Source: Peptostreptococcus equinus (lineage in GTDB: Bacteria > Bacillota > Clostridia > Peptostreptococcales > Peptostreptococcaceae). Taken from it: DNA of 64,000 nt. Made by a program: the position numbers and the translations under genes. The stretch spans positions 1,364,001 to 1,428,000 of the forward strand of contig NZ_CP114052.1 in assembly GCF_027125355.1 (NCBI RefSeq), in the 5' to 3' direction. The notes under the pieces are model-generated. The model did not search any database, was not told where the DNA came from, and worked only from the letters and a program-made list of their open reading frames with translations. Shown here one piece after another: positions 16,710 through 25,952 of the stretch (position 1 is its first letter; every line of letters starts with the position of its first letter).

Positions 16710-16738
16710 TTGAAAAATACTCTATTATATATTAATAT
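16710..16738 (+). promoter_or_regulatory. Candidate acpP promoter
   Basis: TTGAAA (16710-16715) and TAATAT (16733-16738) are separated by 17 bases, about 60 bases ahead of the acpP start. A typical FapR operator was looked for and not seen. Confidence 0.45.
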
Positions 16739-16801
16739 ACTCTTATATATAATAAGATAATATATATTAAACTATGTGCTAAGATTTCAGGAGGAAAAAT
16801 A

Positions 16802-17029
16802 ATGTTTGAAAAAATAAAAGAAATAATCGTTGAACAACTTTCATTAGATGATGATTCAATGATTGATATGGACACAGATATACAAGAGGATCTTGATGCA
16901 GACTCACTTGATGCCGTTGAAATTATTATGGCTATTGAAGAAGAATTTGACCTTAAAGTTGATGACGAAGAAATTGATGATATTAGAACTATTGGTGATA
17001 TTATTAACTACATTGAAAACAACAAATAA
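16802..17029 (+). CDS. acpP: Acyl carrier protein
   Basis: A 75-residue acidic four-helix carrier that holds growing acyl chains on a 4'-phosphopantetheine arm. The attachment serine is in the DADSLDAVEIIM motif (about residue 37). Length and acidity are typical. AGGAGG lies a few bases before the ATG. It is monocistronic, away from other fatty acid genes, and followed by a hairpin. The cofactor arm derives from coenzyme A, whose last synthetic enzyme (coaE) is also in this window. A carrier for another pathway (for example D-alanylation) is possible but less likely given the sequence. Confidence 0.9.
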   Translation: MFEKIKEIIVEQLSLDDDSMIDMDTDIQEDLDADSLDAVEIIMAIEEEFDLKVDDEEIDDIRTIGDIINYIENNK

Positions 17030-17031
17030 AT

Positions 17032-17064
17032 AATTTAAGACTGGCCATTGGCCAGTCTTAAATT
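17032..17064. terminator. Hairpin between acpP and the NdpA-like gene
   Basis: A near-perfect palindrome with 16-base arms (17032-17047 with 17049-17064) just after the acpP stop, between convergent genes. The U-tract is weak on both strands. Confidence 0.6.
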
Positions 17065-17074
17065 ATTATATATA

Positions 17075-18085
17075 CTATTTTTCTTCATAAAATTCTATAT
17101 TTTTGATTGTAATATTTACACTTCCATCCTCATTTTGTTTAATTGAATACTTCGATGGATCTTCAAAATCTTCTAATAATCCTTTTATATCAAATCCCGT
17201 ATTAGTCTTTATTGCTCTTCTTTTTAACTTCTTTTCAACCCAAGTTTTATCTACTACAAATTCACCATTTAAATCTTTCTCCTCCATTAATTCTTTAAAA
17301 CTTTCTTTTTTATGGTCATCCAATTTTGATTCTTCAATGAACTTATCAATATCTATATCATTTTCTTCTTTCAATGTATAATTCAAAAAACTTCTTAGTC
17401 CTTCTGCTGATTTTATATCATCAGCAAATGCATTGGTAATCCAATTATCTGTAGTATTTCTAAATGACTTTGTCATATACTTTTCATCTTTTACTTTTTT
17501 GGCATTTAAAAATTCACTTACAAAACTTGAATCTGAACCTTCTTTTTCTGCCACTTTATCCAATACCTGCAAGTGCCACTCATCATTTACACCACTCACA
17601 CCTATAATACCAGCATGTATGATTTTTTGAGAATCCTGTATTCCAATATCATTGGTAACCATCTTTACCATAACCATATTATTTTCTTCATCATAGCCTA
17701 TTTCATGTGTATAAAGTTTTTTATAATCAAGTTTTATTATCGCTACACACTTTTGATCCTTGTGAGTAAACAATACTATAGCTAAATCACAAGAATCTAA
17801 TTCCGCATTTATTTTAATTGAATCGAACATCAAACTAGCTATTCCTTGTGAACTTGTAATAAATAATGATTCATCATAAATTATATTATCGCATAATTTT
17901 CTTACTTCATTTTCTTCATAATTTTCAAAACTAGCTTTTCTCAAATCATCATCTCTTAAAATTCTTCTAATTACTTTCTGATAAAAAGCATCTGTTTCTG
18001 GTGATATAGAGTTTTCTACTCCATTTAAAACTGCTATATCAGAATTTTTATCTAACACATGTAATATAAACTTATTTATTATCAT
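17075..18085 (-). CDS. Nucleoid-associated protein (NdpA/YejK family)
   Basis: A 336-residue cytoplasmic protein of the 37-kDa nucleoid-associated family (NdpA, YejK). It begins MIINKFILHVLDKNSD; the middle SCDLAIVLFTHKDQKC and NEWHLQVLDKVAEKEGSDSS blocks fit the family. The DNA-related role rests on work with the E. coli protein; in Firmicutes it is usually uncharacterised. It overlaps the upstream pseudouridine synthase gene by 14 bases, so the two are translated from one message. The same hairpin that ends acpP ends this unit. Confidence 0.8.
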   Translation of the reverse strand: MIINKFILHVLDKNSDIAVLNGVENSISPETDAFYQKVIRRILRDDDLRKASFENYEENEVRKLCDNIIYDESLFITSSQGIASLMFDSIKINAELDSCDLAIVLFTHKDQKCVAIIKLDYKKLYTHEIGYDEENNMVMVKMVTNDIGIQDSQKIIHAGIIGVSGVNDEWHLQVLDKVAEKEGSDSSFVSEFLNAKKVKDEKYMTKSFRNTTDNWITNAFADDIKSAEGLRSFLNYTLKEENDIDIDKFIEESKLDDHKKESFKELMEEKDLNGEFVVDKTWVEKKLKRRAIKTNTGFDIKGLLEDFEDPSKYSIKQNEDGSVNITIKNIEFYEEK

Positions 18086-19010
18086 CTACTTCCTCCAGTA
18101 TTTCTATTAATCTTTTCATATCATTGGGTAAATCGGATTTAATATTTATCCTTTTTCCTGTCCTCGGTTGATTAAATTCTAACTGACAAGCATGAAGTGC
18201 CTGCCTATTAATCATATTTTCATCTACATATCCATATAGCTCATCGCCGATTATACCATGACCTATATGAGATAGATGAACTCTTATTTGATGAGTTCTA
18301 CCAGTCTCTAATTTAATTGATAAAACACTAGCATCATCAAATCTTTTTATAACTTTGTAATGTGTAATAGATTTTTGTCCTCTTGAATCAACAATCCTCT
18401 TTATAGTGTCCTCGTTCTCCCTATAAATTGGTTCATCTATTGTTCCAAAGTCTTCTTTAACCCTTCCTTTTACTATTGCAATATATCTCTTATCTATTAA
18501 ATCTTTCTCCATATCACTAGATAATCTGTGATGGGCATATGCATTTTTACCAATCATTACTAGTCCAGATGTATTCATATCTAATCTATTTATAAATCTT
18601 ATTTTGCATTCTTGTCTTTTTTGATTTAATACAAAAGATGCAGCATTTGCAAGCGTATCTAAATTATGACTCTTAGTGGGATGAACTACCATAAATGGAG
18701 GTTTGTCCATTACCATAATATCAAAATCATCATACAATACTTCAACACCTAAATCTTGGCTCATAAAATCTGATTGTCTCTCATCTAAAATTATTTCTAC
18801 TATATCATTTTCTTCCACAATGTGACTAGGTCTTACTTTTTCTGAATTTACATATAGATTTTCTTGTCTCTTTATCTTTGAAATAGCCCTAATAGAGAAT
18901 CCTAAATCATCAACTAATAAGTCCTTTAATTTAATTTTTTTATCTGCATGAATTACAAATTTGTCCCATCTTTGTTCTTCTTTTTTAAACACACTTATTT
19001 CCTCTTCCAT
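18072..19010 (-). CDS. RluA-family 23S rRNA pseudouridine synthase
   Basis: A 312-residue enzyme that isomerises uridine to pseudouridine in RNA, most likely in 23S rRNA. An N-terminal S4 RNA-binding domain (about residues 22-85) precedes the RluA catalytic domain. The catalytic Asp is in INRLDMNTSGLVMIGKN. Further family blocks are MDKPPFMVVHPT, IKLETGRTHQIRVHL and GDELYG. It is the RluD/YlyB-YhcT type by architecture; which uridine is modified cannot be read. It forms an overlapping pair with the downstream NdpA-like gene. Confidence 0.9.
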   Translation of the reverse strand: MEEEISVFKKEEQRWDKFVIHADKKIKLKDLLVDDLGFSIRAISKIKRQENLYVNSEKVRPSHIVEENDIVEIILDERQSDFMSQDLGVEVLYDDFDIMVMDKPPFMVVHPTKSHNLDTLANAASFVLNQKRQECKIRFINRLDMNTSGLVMIGKNAYAHHRLSSDMEKDLIDKRYIAIVKGRVKEDFGTIDEPIYRENEDTIKRIVDSRGQKSITHYKVIKRFDDASVLSIKLETGRTHQIRVHLSHIGHGIIGDELYGYVDENMINRQALHACQLEFNQPRTGKRINIKSDLPNDMKRLIEILEEVDDNK

Positions 19011-19116
19011 AATTTATTAAGCTAAAGTCGTCTTACCTATTATAACATAAGACTATTTATTATTGATAATTAATATGTTATAATTGTTTTACAAATTTTA
19101 TTAATGGAGATGAATT

Positions 19117-19995
19117 ATGAAAAGAAATATTACAATTAGGTCAAATAACTTAGATATTTCCCTTAAAATCAAAAATATTTTAAGAGAAAAATTTGAAGCT
19201 ATAGATTTTCAAGTTACAGATAATATTCAAGAAAATACTGAATTAGTAATATCTATTGGTGGAGATGGTTCATTTCTAAAAGCTGCTCATGAATTAGATT
19301 TCCCAGATATACCATTTATATGTGTAAACACTGGTCATCTAGGTTTTTTTGCAGAAGTTTTACCAAACGAATCAGAAATAGATTTCTTCATAGAATCATA
19401 TATAAAAAAAGATTATAAAATAAACTCACTAGATTTGTTGGAGTTAGATGTTATAGGCGATGGAAAATTTAAAACTGATTATGCTATAAATGAATTGGTT
19501 GTAAGAGGTAATAAATCAAGAACAGCTCATTTAAATCTATATGTAAATAAAGATTATATGGAGACTTTTAGCGGTGATGGTTTGATAATATCTACTTCAA
19601 CTGGTTCTACAGCATACAATTATTCAGCAGGAGGCAGTATTGTAGATAATAGGCTACAAATCATGCAAATTACGCCAATCTCACCTATCAGCACAAATGC
19701 TTTTAGAAGTTTTACATCTAGTATTATATTACCAGCCCGCAATAGTGAAATTTCAGTAATGCCTGAATACAAATCTGATAATTTCATTATAATTGTAATA
19801 GATGGTGAAGAACTCAAGTATGAAAATATCATAGAAATAAAGACTAGACTTGCGGAAAAGAAGATTAAATTACTCAGACTATCTGGATATGAGTTTTGGG
19901 ATAGAGTTTATATGAAGTTTTTAAAAACTTTTGATTATAAAGAGTTAGAAAAGAGAACTATATATAGGGATAATCTCATAAATAATATCAAATAA
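19117..19995 (+). CDS. nadK: NAD kinase
   Basis: A 292-residue cytoplasmic kinase converting NAD to NADP. The GGDG phosphate motif is in ISIGGDGSFLKAAH (about residues 50-53). The second signature, with TSTGSTAYNYSAGG around residues 160-175, forms the NAD site. Length is slightly above the 265-290 typical for Firmicutes. The start is ATG 19117 with GGAG upstream. It is divergent from the pseudouridine synthase gene and ends in a perfect 20-bp terminator hairpin. Confidence 0.95.
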   Translation: MKRNITIRSNNLDISLKIKNILREKFEAIDFQVTDNIQENTELVISIGGDGSFLKAAHELDFPDIPFICVNTGHLGFFAEVLPNESEIDFFIESYIKKDYKINSLDLLELDVIGDGKFKTDYAINELVVRGNKSRTAHLNLYVNKDYMETFSGDGLIISTSTGSTAYNYSAGGSIVDNRLQIMQITPISPISTNAFRSFTSSIILPARNSEISVMPEYKSDNFIIIVIDGEELKYENIIEIKTRLAEKKIKLLRLSGYEFWDRVYMKFLKTFDYKELEKRTIYRDNLINNIK

Positions 19996-20023
19996 TTTTC
20001 CACGCACAAAAAATATATAGAAT

Positions 20024-20063
20024 AGAATAAAAAAAGAATCCATATGGATTCTTTTTTTATTCT
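20024..20063. terminator. Bidirectional terminator between nadK and the CorC/HlyC gene
   Basis: A perfect 40-base palindrome with 20-base arms (20024-20043, 20044-20063). Its inner core is GAATCCATATGGATTC and its outer part is A7/T7, so it offers a U-tract to both convergent genes. Confidence 0.88.
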
Positions 20064-20071
20064 ATTTACGA

Positions 20072-21400
20072 CTAATCATCTTTATTTTGTTCTTTTTCAA
20101 TATATTCTTTGAAAGAGATTTCATCATCACTTTTTTCTATCTGCTTTACAAAAGCTCTAACCATTTCTATTCTATTTTTATCAATAGAGACTATTCTACA
20201 TGTCACCGATTCATTTAATTCAAACTCCTCACCAACATCCGGTAGCCTATCAATAAAACCTATAATGTAACCACCTAAAGAATCAAATTCATCCGATTCC
20301 AAAGGAATTGATAATATATCATTTACATCGCTTAATTTCGCACTACCTTCAATTAGATATTCACTTTCGTTGACCTTTACTATTTCATCAGTTTCCTCAT
20401 CATATTCATCTTCAATATCACCTACTAGAACCTCTATCAAATCCTCAACAGTTAGGAGTCCAGATGTGCCTCCATATTCATCAAGTACTATAGCTATCTG
20501 TGTTTTGGCTAATTTCATATCTTCTAATAACTGGGATATTTTTTTAAACTCATATGTATAATATGGAGGTCTCATATATTTTTCTACTGAAAAATTCTCT
20601 TCCTCATAATCGCTCAAGAATACTATATCTTTTAGGTTCAATACTCCCACTATATCATCCACACCGTCATTATATATAGGTACCCTACTCATCTTTTCTT
20701 CCTTATAACATTCTAATACTTCTTCATATGTAGAATCTAGGGCAAGTGTAATCATATCCTTTCTTTGAACCATGGCATCTTCAGCTTTCATATCACCAAA
20801 TTCAAATACATTATTTATTATTTTTCTTTCTTCATGCTCTAAAACGCCCTCTTCATGACTTACATTAACCATGACTTTTAAATCTTCTTCTGTAATAAGT
20901 GAATTGGGATCATCATCTTCTATCCTAAATATCTTGAAAATAATTGTTGTTATTAAATTTATTATAAATACTATTGGGGCAAGTATAAAAATCAATACCT
21001 TCATTATCTTAGAAACAGATAAAGATACCATCTCTTTGTTATTGGCTCCCAAAGTTTTAGGAGTAACTTCACAAAATACTAATATCAATACTGTCATTAT
21101 AGCAGTAGCCAGTGCGATACCTTGCTGCCCAAATAAGCGCATCATAAGCGATGTTGAAATTGATGTAGCTGCTATATTCGCAACATTATTACCAACTAAA
21201 ATCGTACTCAACATTTTCTTTGGCTTATCTATTATACTTTCAGCCACATTTGCTCCTTTTACTCCCTCTTCCTTTAAATGTCTAATCTTCACTTTATTGA
21301 CTGATAATAAAGCAGTTTCAGACGCCGAGAAAAAGGCTGAAGAAACTAATAACAAAACTAATACTGCTATTTCTATCCAAGTACTACTCGAACCCAACAA
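20072..21400 (-). CDS. CNNM/CorC (HlyC/CorC) family membrane protein
   Basis: A membrane protein of about 442 residues combining an N-terminal CNNM/DUF21 transmembrane domain (about 1-190, four helices; SAFFSASETALLSVNK), a CBS pair (about 205-330; MVQRKDMITL, DEYGGTSGLLTVEDLIEVL) and a C-terminal CorC/HlyC domain. Relatives are linked to Mg2+ or Co2+ efflux. The start is uncertain. A GTG at 21406 abuts the AGGAG sequence, whereas TTG at 21400 has it seven bases upstream and is preferred. It is monocistronic and ends at the shared terminator with nadK. A hemolysin name is historical and should not be used. Confidence 0.88.
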   Translation of the reverse strand: MLGSSSTWIEIAVLVLLLVSSAFFSASETALLSVNKVKIRHLKEEGVKGANVAESIIDKPKKMLSTILVGNNVANIAATSISTSLMMRLFGQQGIALATAIMTVLILVFCEVTPKTLGANNKEMVSLSVSKIMKVLIFILAPIVFIINLITTIIFKIFRIEDDDPNSLITEEDLKVMVNVSHEEGVLEHEERKIINNVFEFGDMKAEDAMVQRKDMITLALDSTYEEVLECYKEEKMSRVPIYNDGVDDIVGVLNLKDIVFLSDYEEENFSVEKYMRPPYYTYEFKKISQLLEDMKLAKTQIAIVLDEYGGTSGLLTVEDLIEVLVGDIEDEYDEETDEIVKVNESEYLIEGSAKLSDVNDILSIPLESDEFDSLGGYIIGFIDRLPDVGEEFELNESVTCRIVSIDKNRIEMVRAFVKQIEKSDDEISFKEYIEKEQNKDD

Positions 21401-21522
21401 AACCACACTCCTAAATTTATTTAATACTATTATTATATCTCAAATTTTATATATAATAAATATCATATATAAAATTTAAATTCTCTATCTTACTATTTTC
21501 ATTATATTACAATTTATTTTTA

Positions 21523-24500
21523 TTAACTCAACTCAATATTAACTATAGACGATGATATAATTTCATCTAATTCTACTATTAATTTTATAGGAATTCTATT
21601 TTTTAATTCCTCTACATGAGATATTATACCCACACTCATAGTGTCACTATGCAATTTTTCTAAAGAATTTATCACCGTATCCAATAATTCTCTATCCAAA
21701 GTTCCAAATCCTTCATCTAAAAAGAAAAATTCAAGAGGTGCATTTCCCTTCAACTGTATCTGTGTAGATAGGGCTAATGCTAATGAAAGGGATGTCAAGA
21801 ATGTCTCGCCACCTGATAAAGTATCTGCTGATCTTCTATTACCACCATTGAAATTATCCCTAACCATAAAAGTATAATCAGAATTTATTTCAAGAGAAAA
21901 TCTTCCATTAGTAATATTTTCAAGTCGTGCAGATGCATCAAATACTATATTTTTTAGGTAAATCTGAGATAGGTATTCGACAAACCTATTACCTCTCATA
22001 AGTTTTTCCAAGACATTTATATTATCTAATTCCTTTTTGTTTTTTTCAAAAATAGATATTATAGCTTCAAGTTGCTTTAATCTATCAATCAATTCATTTA
22101 ACCTATATTTACATGTAGATTTTTCTATCTTTAAATCTTCATATTCTTTGTTAATCTTATCTAGCTTATTTTTTTCTTGATTTACTATATTTTTCTCTAT
22201 ATCCTTTTCTTCAAATTCAATAGAATACAGCTTGGAATTTAATAATTTAATATTATTTTTTACTTCAATCAATGACTTTTCATGGATTTGTATCTTGTTC
22301 TTATATTGTATATATTCATCTTCTTTTATATAAGATACTTTTTTATGAGAATTTTCAGATTCTATTATCAATATATCAATTAAATTAAAATCAAAATCTG
22401 GATACACATTTTCTATTTTCAATTTATTTAGATCCATTGTTTCATTTAAATACATTTTACTAGTAGAAATTTTTTCTATAGCTATATTAATTTCATTATA
22501 GCTTATATCGAGATCATCCTTGATACTTATTAATTCCTTAATCTCTTTAAATAAACTTTCTTTTTGAATATTTAATTCTTTGACAATTTTATCAAATTCT
22601 TTTACTCTTTCTATTTCTTCCTTTAAATTTTCTATCTTATTTTTTTCAGAAAATTTATTTATTTTTTCTTCAATCTCCTTTATTTTTTCATTTTTTAAAA
22701 ATATTAGCTTTTTTGTCTTAAGAATTGCTTCTTCAAAATTATCCTTATTATTTTTTTGAACTTCTATAGAACTTTTTAACTCGTATACATTTTTTTCTTC
22801 AGATATTTTTATTTTTTCTAATGTTTTTAACTTTTCTTCTCTTTGATGCTTAAATTCTCTATATTCTTTATATAACGCTTCTCTCTCAATTATATTCTTA
22901 TCTAAAATTGATAATATATTTTCTCTAAACTCTGTTATATCTACTATCTTATGATTTATAAATCTACTAAGAATCTTATTAATTTTATTTATATTTTCTT
23001 CTTTTTGATTTAACTTTTCTTCTATTGCTTTTTGATTGTATTTAATCTCACTTTCTATAGAGTCTTTACTTCTTTTCTCATCTTCAATTCCCTGTCTAAT
23101 ATGATCTAATCTTTGACTAATCTTATTTTCATCTAAAATAGACTTATCAATCTCAAGATCAATATATTTATTATTACATACTGGGCATATGCCATGAGTT
23201 CTTTTAGTTTCTATTAAAATTTCTTTTATCTTATTAGCAAGAATATCTATATCCATTTTTGAAGATTCTTCCTCTAGAGATTTTAATTCAAAACTAATTT
23301 TATCTATCCTATCCATTAGTTTTTCTTTCTCAAACTCTAGCTTTTCATTTTTATTTTGTATATAGAGAATCTTACTATTTATATCTCTAATTGAATCTTC
23401 TAATTCTACTAAATACAATTTTTTATTTTTTATTTCGTTCAATTCAAAATACATTGTATCTAAGTCTTCTTGATTCTTACTTGGCATTTTCTCAAGAAAT
23501 TCCATGTCAGATTTTGTAGTATGTAATTCTCCTTCAAGCTTGATTTTCTTTTGTACTATTTTTTCAATATTTAAATCAATTTCTTTTATCTTTTCTTCGT
23601 CGTTTTCTTTTTCTGCATTATGAATTTCTATCTCTTCATATAAATCTTGACGTTGATTCGCTATTATTTCCATAGAAATCAACTTATCTCTAAATTCTTT
23701 ATCGATCGTTATCCTTTTTATTTCATCCTCTATTTTAGAATATTGTTTGTGACTTTTATCAATCTTTTTCTTTAACTCTATCCTTTTCTTGTCAATTGTA
23801 AGAATTCTCTCTTTGTACTCTAATTCTTCTTTATTATAGTTCTTATATTTTAATTTATTTTCTATTAAATTTTGAACATAATCATATGCATTAACTTTTT
23901 TGATTAGCTCACTTATATAAGGTGCTTGATTTAACAAATCAGTCAATTTATCTTCATTATTTTTTTTATCTTGATTAAGATTATATACTAGATTCATTTT
24001 TTCAAATCTTGCACTGGATATTTCTATCTCTTTATTTAGTAGTTTCTCTTTTTTATCCAAGGCTAGAATTTGCTCTTCCAATTCTTTTTTTATATTAATA
24101 TTAATATCTCCATACTCAGATATTCTAGCTTCTAGAACTTCACTTTCTCGTTGCAATTCGCTTCTTCTATTAAAGATTTTTTTATTAAGCTGGCTACCAT
24201 ATTCTTCAAGATTAAAAAGTCTCTCTAACATATTTCTTCTATCTTTACCACTCAATACCAAAAATTCACTGAATTTTCCTTGTGGCAATACAACTGATTT
24301 TAAAAAGTCTCCTTCTTCAAGCCCTATTATATCCTTTATTGCAGAATTCACATCAGAAACTTTATCAGCTATTATACTACTACCTTCTTTATCTATTTTT
24401 GTAAGTCTTACCGAATCACTTACAGAACTTACCTTATCCAAACTTATCTTTTTTTTAAATCTTCTATATACAATATATCTTATTTTTTCTATACCATTTG

Positions 24501-24738
24501 ATATTTCAAATGTATATTCTACACTGGCTTTATTGCAATTAGTATTAATAAATTCTTTGCTACCTCTAGCAATATTTCCATATAAAGCTAGTGTCATAGC
24601 ATCCAAAATAGTAGATTTACCGCTGCCAGTCTTACCAAATATGGCAAACAATCCACGAGAAGTAAGTTCTTGAAAATCAATATCTTGTTTTTTTGCATAT
24701 GAATTTATTCCATCAATTGTCAATTTAATTGGTTTCAT
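21523..24738 (-). CDS. sbcC: SbcC, ATPase subunit of the SbcCD exonuclease
   Basis: A 1071-residue SMC-like ATPase (Rad50 homologue). With SbcD it opens hairpins and trims double-strand breaks or protein-blocked ends. Walker A is GKTGSGKS (35-42). Two very long Lys/Glu-rich coiled coils flank a zinc hook ICPVCNNKY (Cys518, Cys521). The ABC signature DTLSGGETFLTSLSLALAL and Walker B FFFLDEGFGTLD lie near the C-terminus. It starts two bases after sbcD ends, with GGAG upstream, and is the last gene of the seven-gene repair operon. No clear terminator is visible downstream. Confidence 0.96.
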   Translation of the reverse strand: MKPIKLTIDGINSYAKKQDIDFQELTSRGLFAIFGKTGSGKSTILDAMTLALYGNIARGSKEFINTNCNKASVEYTFEISNGIEKIRYIVYRRFKKKISLDKVSSVSDSVRLTKIDKEGSSIIADKVSDVNSAIKDIIGLEEGDFLKSVVLPQGKFSEFLVLSGKDRRNMLERLFNLEEYGSQLNKKIFNRRSELQRESEVLEARISEYGDININIKKELEEQILALDKKEKLLNKEIEISSARFEKMNLVYNLNQDKKNNEDKLTDLLNQAPYISELIKKVNAYDYVQNLIENKLKYKNYNKEELEYKERILTIDKKRIELKKKIDKSHKQYSKIEDEIKRITIDKEFRDKLISMEIIANQRQDLYEEIEIHNAEKENDEEKIKEIDLNIEKIVQKKIKLEGELHTTKSDMEFLEKMPSKNQEDLDTMYFELNEIKNKKLYLVELEDSIRDINSKILYIQNKNEKLEFEKEKLMDRIDKISFELKSLEEESSKMDIDILANKIKEILIETKRTHGICPVCNNKYIDLEIDKSILDENKISQRLDHIRQGIEDEKRSKDSIESEIKYNQKAIEEKLNQKEENINKINKILSRFINHKIVDITEFRENILSILDKNIIEREALYKEYREFKHQREEKLKTLEKIKISEEKNVYELKSSIEVQKNNKDNFEEAILKTKKLIFLKNEKIKEIEEKINKFSEKNKIENLKEEIERVKEFDKIVKELNIQKESLFKEIKELISIKDDLDISYNEINIAIEKISTSKMYLNETMDLNKLKIENVYPDFDFNLIDILIIESENSHKKVSYIKEDEYIQYKNKIQIHEKSLIEVKNNIKLLNSKLYSIEFEEKDIEKNIVNQEKNKLDKINKEYEDLKIEKSTCKYRLNELIDRLKQLEAIISIFEKNKKELDNINVLEKLMRGNRFVEYLSQIYLKNIVFDASARLENITNGRFSLEINSDYTFMVRDNFNGGNRRSADTLSGGETFLTSLSLALALSTQIQLKGNAPLEFFFLDEGFGTLDRELLDTVINSLEKLHSDTMSVGIISHVEELKNRIPIKLIVELDEIISSSIVNIELS

Positions 24739-24740
24739 AC

Positions 24741-25952
24741 TTACTCCTCTTCTATATCTTCTAATAACTCATTAAATAATTTAACTATATCTTCATTTGG
24801 ATTAGCTCCATCATTTGTATTTCTATAAAAATCAATAAAGTATTTACTTATATTCGACTTATTAATCTCTATAATTTGTTTATCACTATCAAAACTTTCA
24901 TTTTGAATTATTGGTCTAATCTCAACTATATTTTTCATTAGCTTTTTCATATTCCTAATATCTTCTGCATCTATTAAATCCTGAGTTTTTATCCGAAAAT
25001 ATGCAAAGATATCATCATCTTGTTTTTCTTTACAAATATCCAGTGCTTGATCAATAGATTCACAATTAAATAACATTATTGGTTTATAATTTTTTAAATA
25101 TAATTGATCAATCTTTAATTTACCGTGTTTTATAGTATCAATTATATTGACAAATTTTACCGTGTTTCTTTCGTTTTTACTGTACTGGATTGGAGAGCCT
25201 GAATAATATGCATTATATGTTTTTGACATACATTGTCCTTTATGTATATGACCTAAAGCTGTATAGTCAGATTTTTTTGGTAAGTCTTTTTTATCAACCA
25301 AAAGACTTCCTCCCAGCTCAATTCTTCTCTCAGAATCACTAATTTCACTACCAATTACAAAAATATGACTTAAAGCTATATTAATCTGATTTTCTACAAA
25401 ATTTTCTTCAAGAATTTCAAATATTTTTCCTATTTTTTCTGAATATGTTTTCTTTATATCTACATCATCAGCAAAATTATAATAAATATCATTCAATCTT
25501 TTTTCACTAGGATATGGTAGACTAGCTATATTTACTATTTCAGTTCCAAATTTTAATTTAGTAAAACCTTCTTTTGCTTCAATTATAGAAAAGGAACTAT
25601 AATTTCCTATATTAGCTTTTGACTTTGGATACCCCAATATTATTGCTCCCGACTCTTCTACAAGTGGTCTAATAGCCTCTAATCTATCTGGATTATCATG
25701 ATTTCCTGCAATCACAAATACACACCTTTTTCCATTGTCACACAGTTCATTCAAAGTTTTATAAAATAATTTTTCCGCCTGTGCAGATGGATTGGATGTA
25801 TCAAATACGTCACCAGCAATCAAGAGTAAATCTATATTTTCTTTTCTTACTAATTGCACAAAGTCCGAACAAAATTTTATCTGTTCTTCAATTCTTGAGA
25901 AACCCTCTAAATTTTTTCCTAAATGCCAATCTGAAGTATGTAAAATCCTCAT
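24741..25952 (-). CDS. sbcD: SbcD, nuclease subunit of the SbcCD exonuclease
   Basis: A 403-residue Mre11-type phosphoesterase, the Mn2+-dependent nuclease partner of SbcC. The metal motifs are in order: SDWHLGK (residues 7-13), GDVFDT, GNHDNPDR and GHIHKGQ. A C-terminal cap and an acidic tail follow. Its ATG overlaps the addA stop by one base (TAATG) and it has GGAG upstream, so translation is coupled to addA. Together with AddAB it gives this operon two distinct double-strand-end processing machines. Confidence 0.96.
   Translation of the reverse strand: MRILHTSDWHLGKNLEGFSRIEEQIKFCSDFVQLVRKENIDLLLIAGDVFDTSNPSAQAEKLFYKTLNELCDNGKRCVFVIAGNHDNPDRLEAIRPLVEESGAIILGYPKSKANIGNYSSFSIIEAKEGFTKLKFGTEIVNIASLPYPSEKRLNDIYYNFADDVDIKKTYSEKIGKIFEILEENFVENQINIALSHIFVIGSEISDSERRIELGGSLLVDKKDLPKKSDYTALGHIHKGQCMSKTYNAYYSGSPIQYSKNERNTVKFVNIIDTIKHGKLKIDQLYLKNYKPIMLFNCESIDQALDICKEKQDDDIFAYFRIKTQDLIDAEDIRNMKKLMKNIVEIRPIIQNESFDSDKQIIEINKSNISKYFIDFYRNTNDGANPNEDIVKLFNELLEDIEEE

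Noticed and set aside
20072-21400. Hemolysin function
   Set aside because: The HlyC/CorC name is historical; CNNM and CBS domains indicate an ion-transport-related membrane protein.
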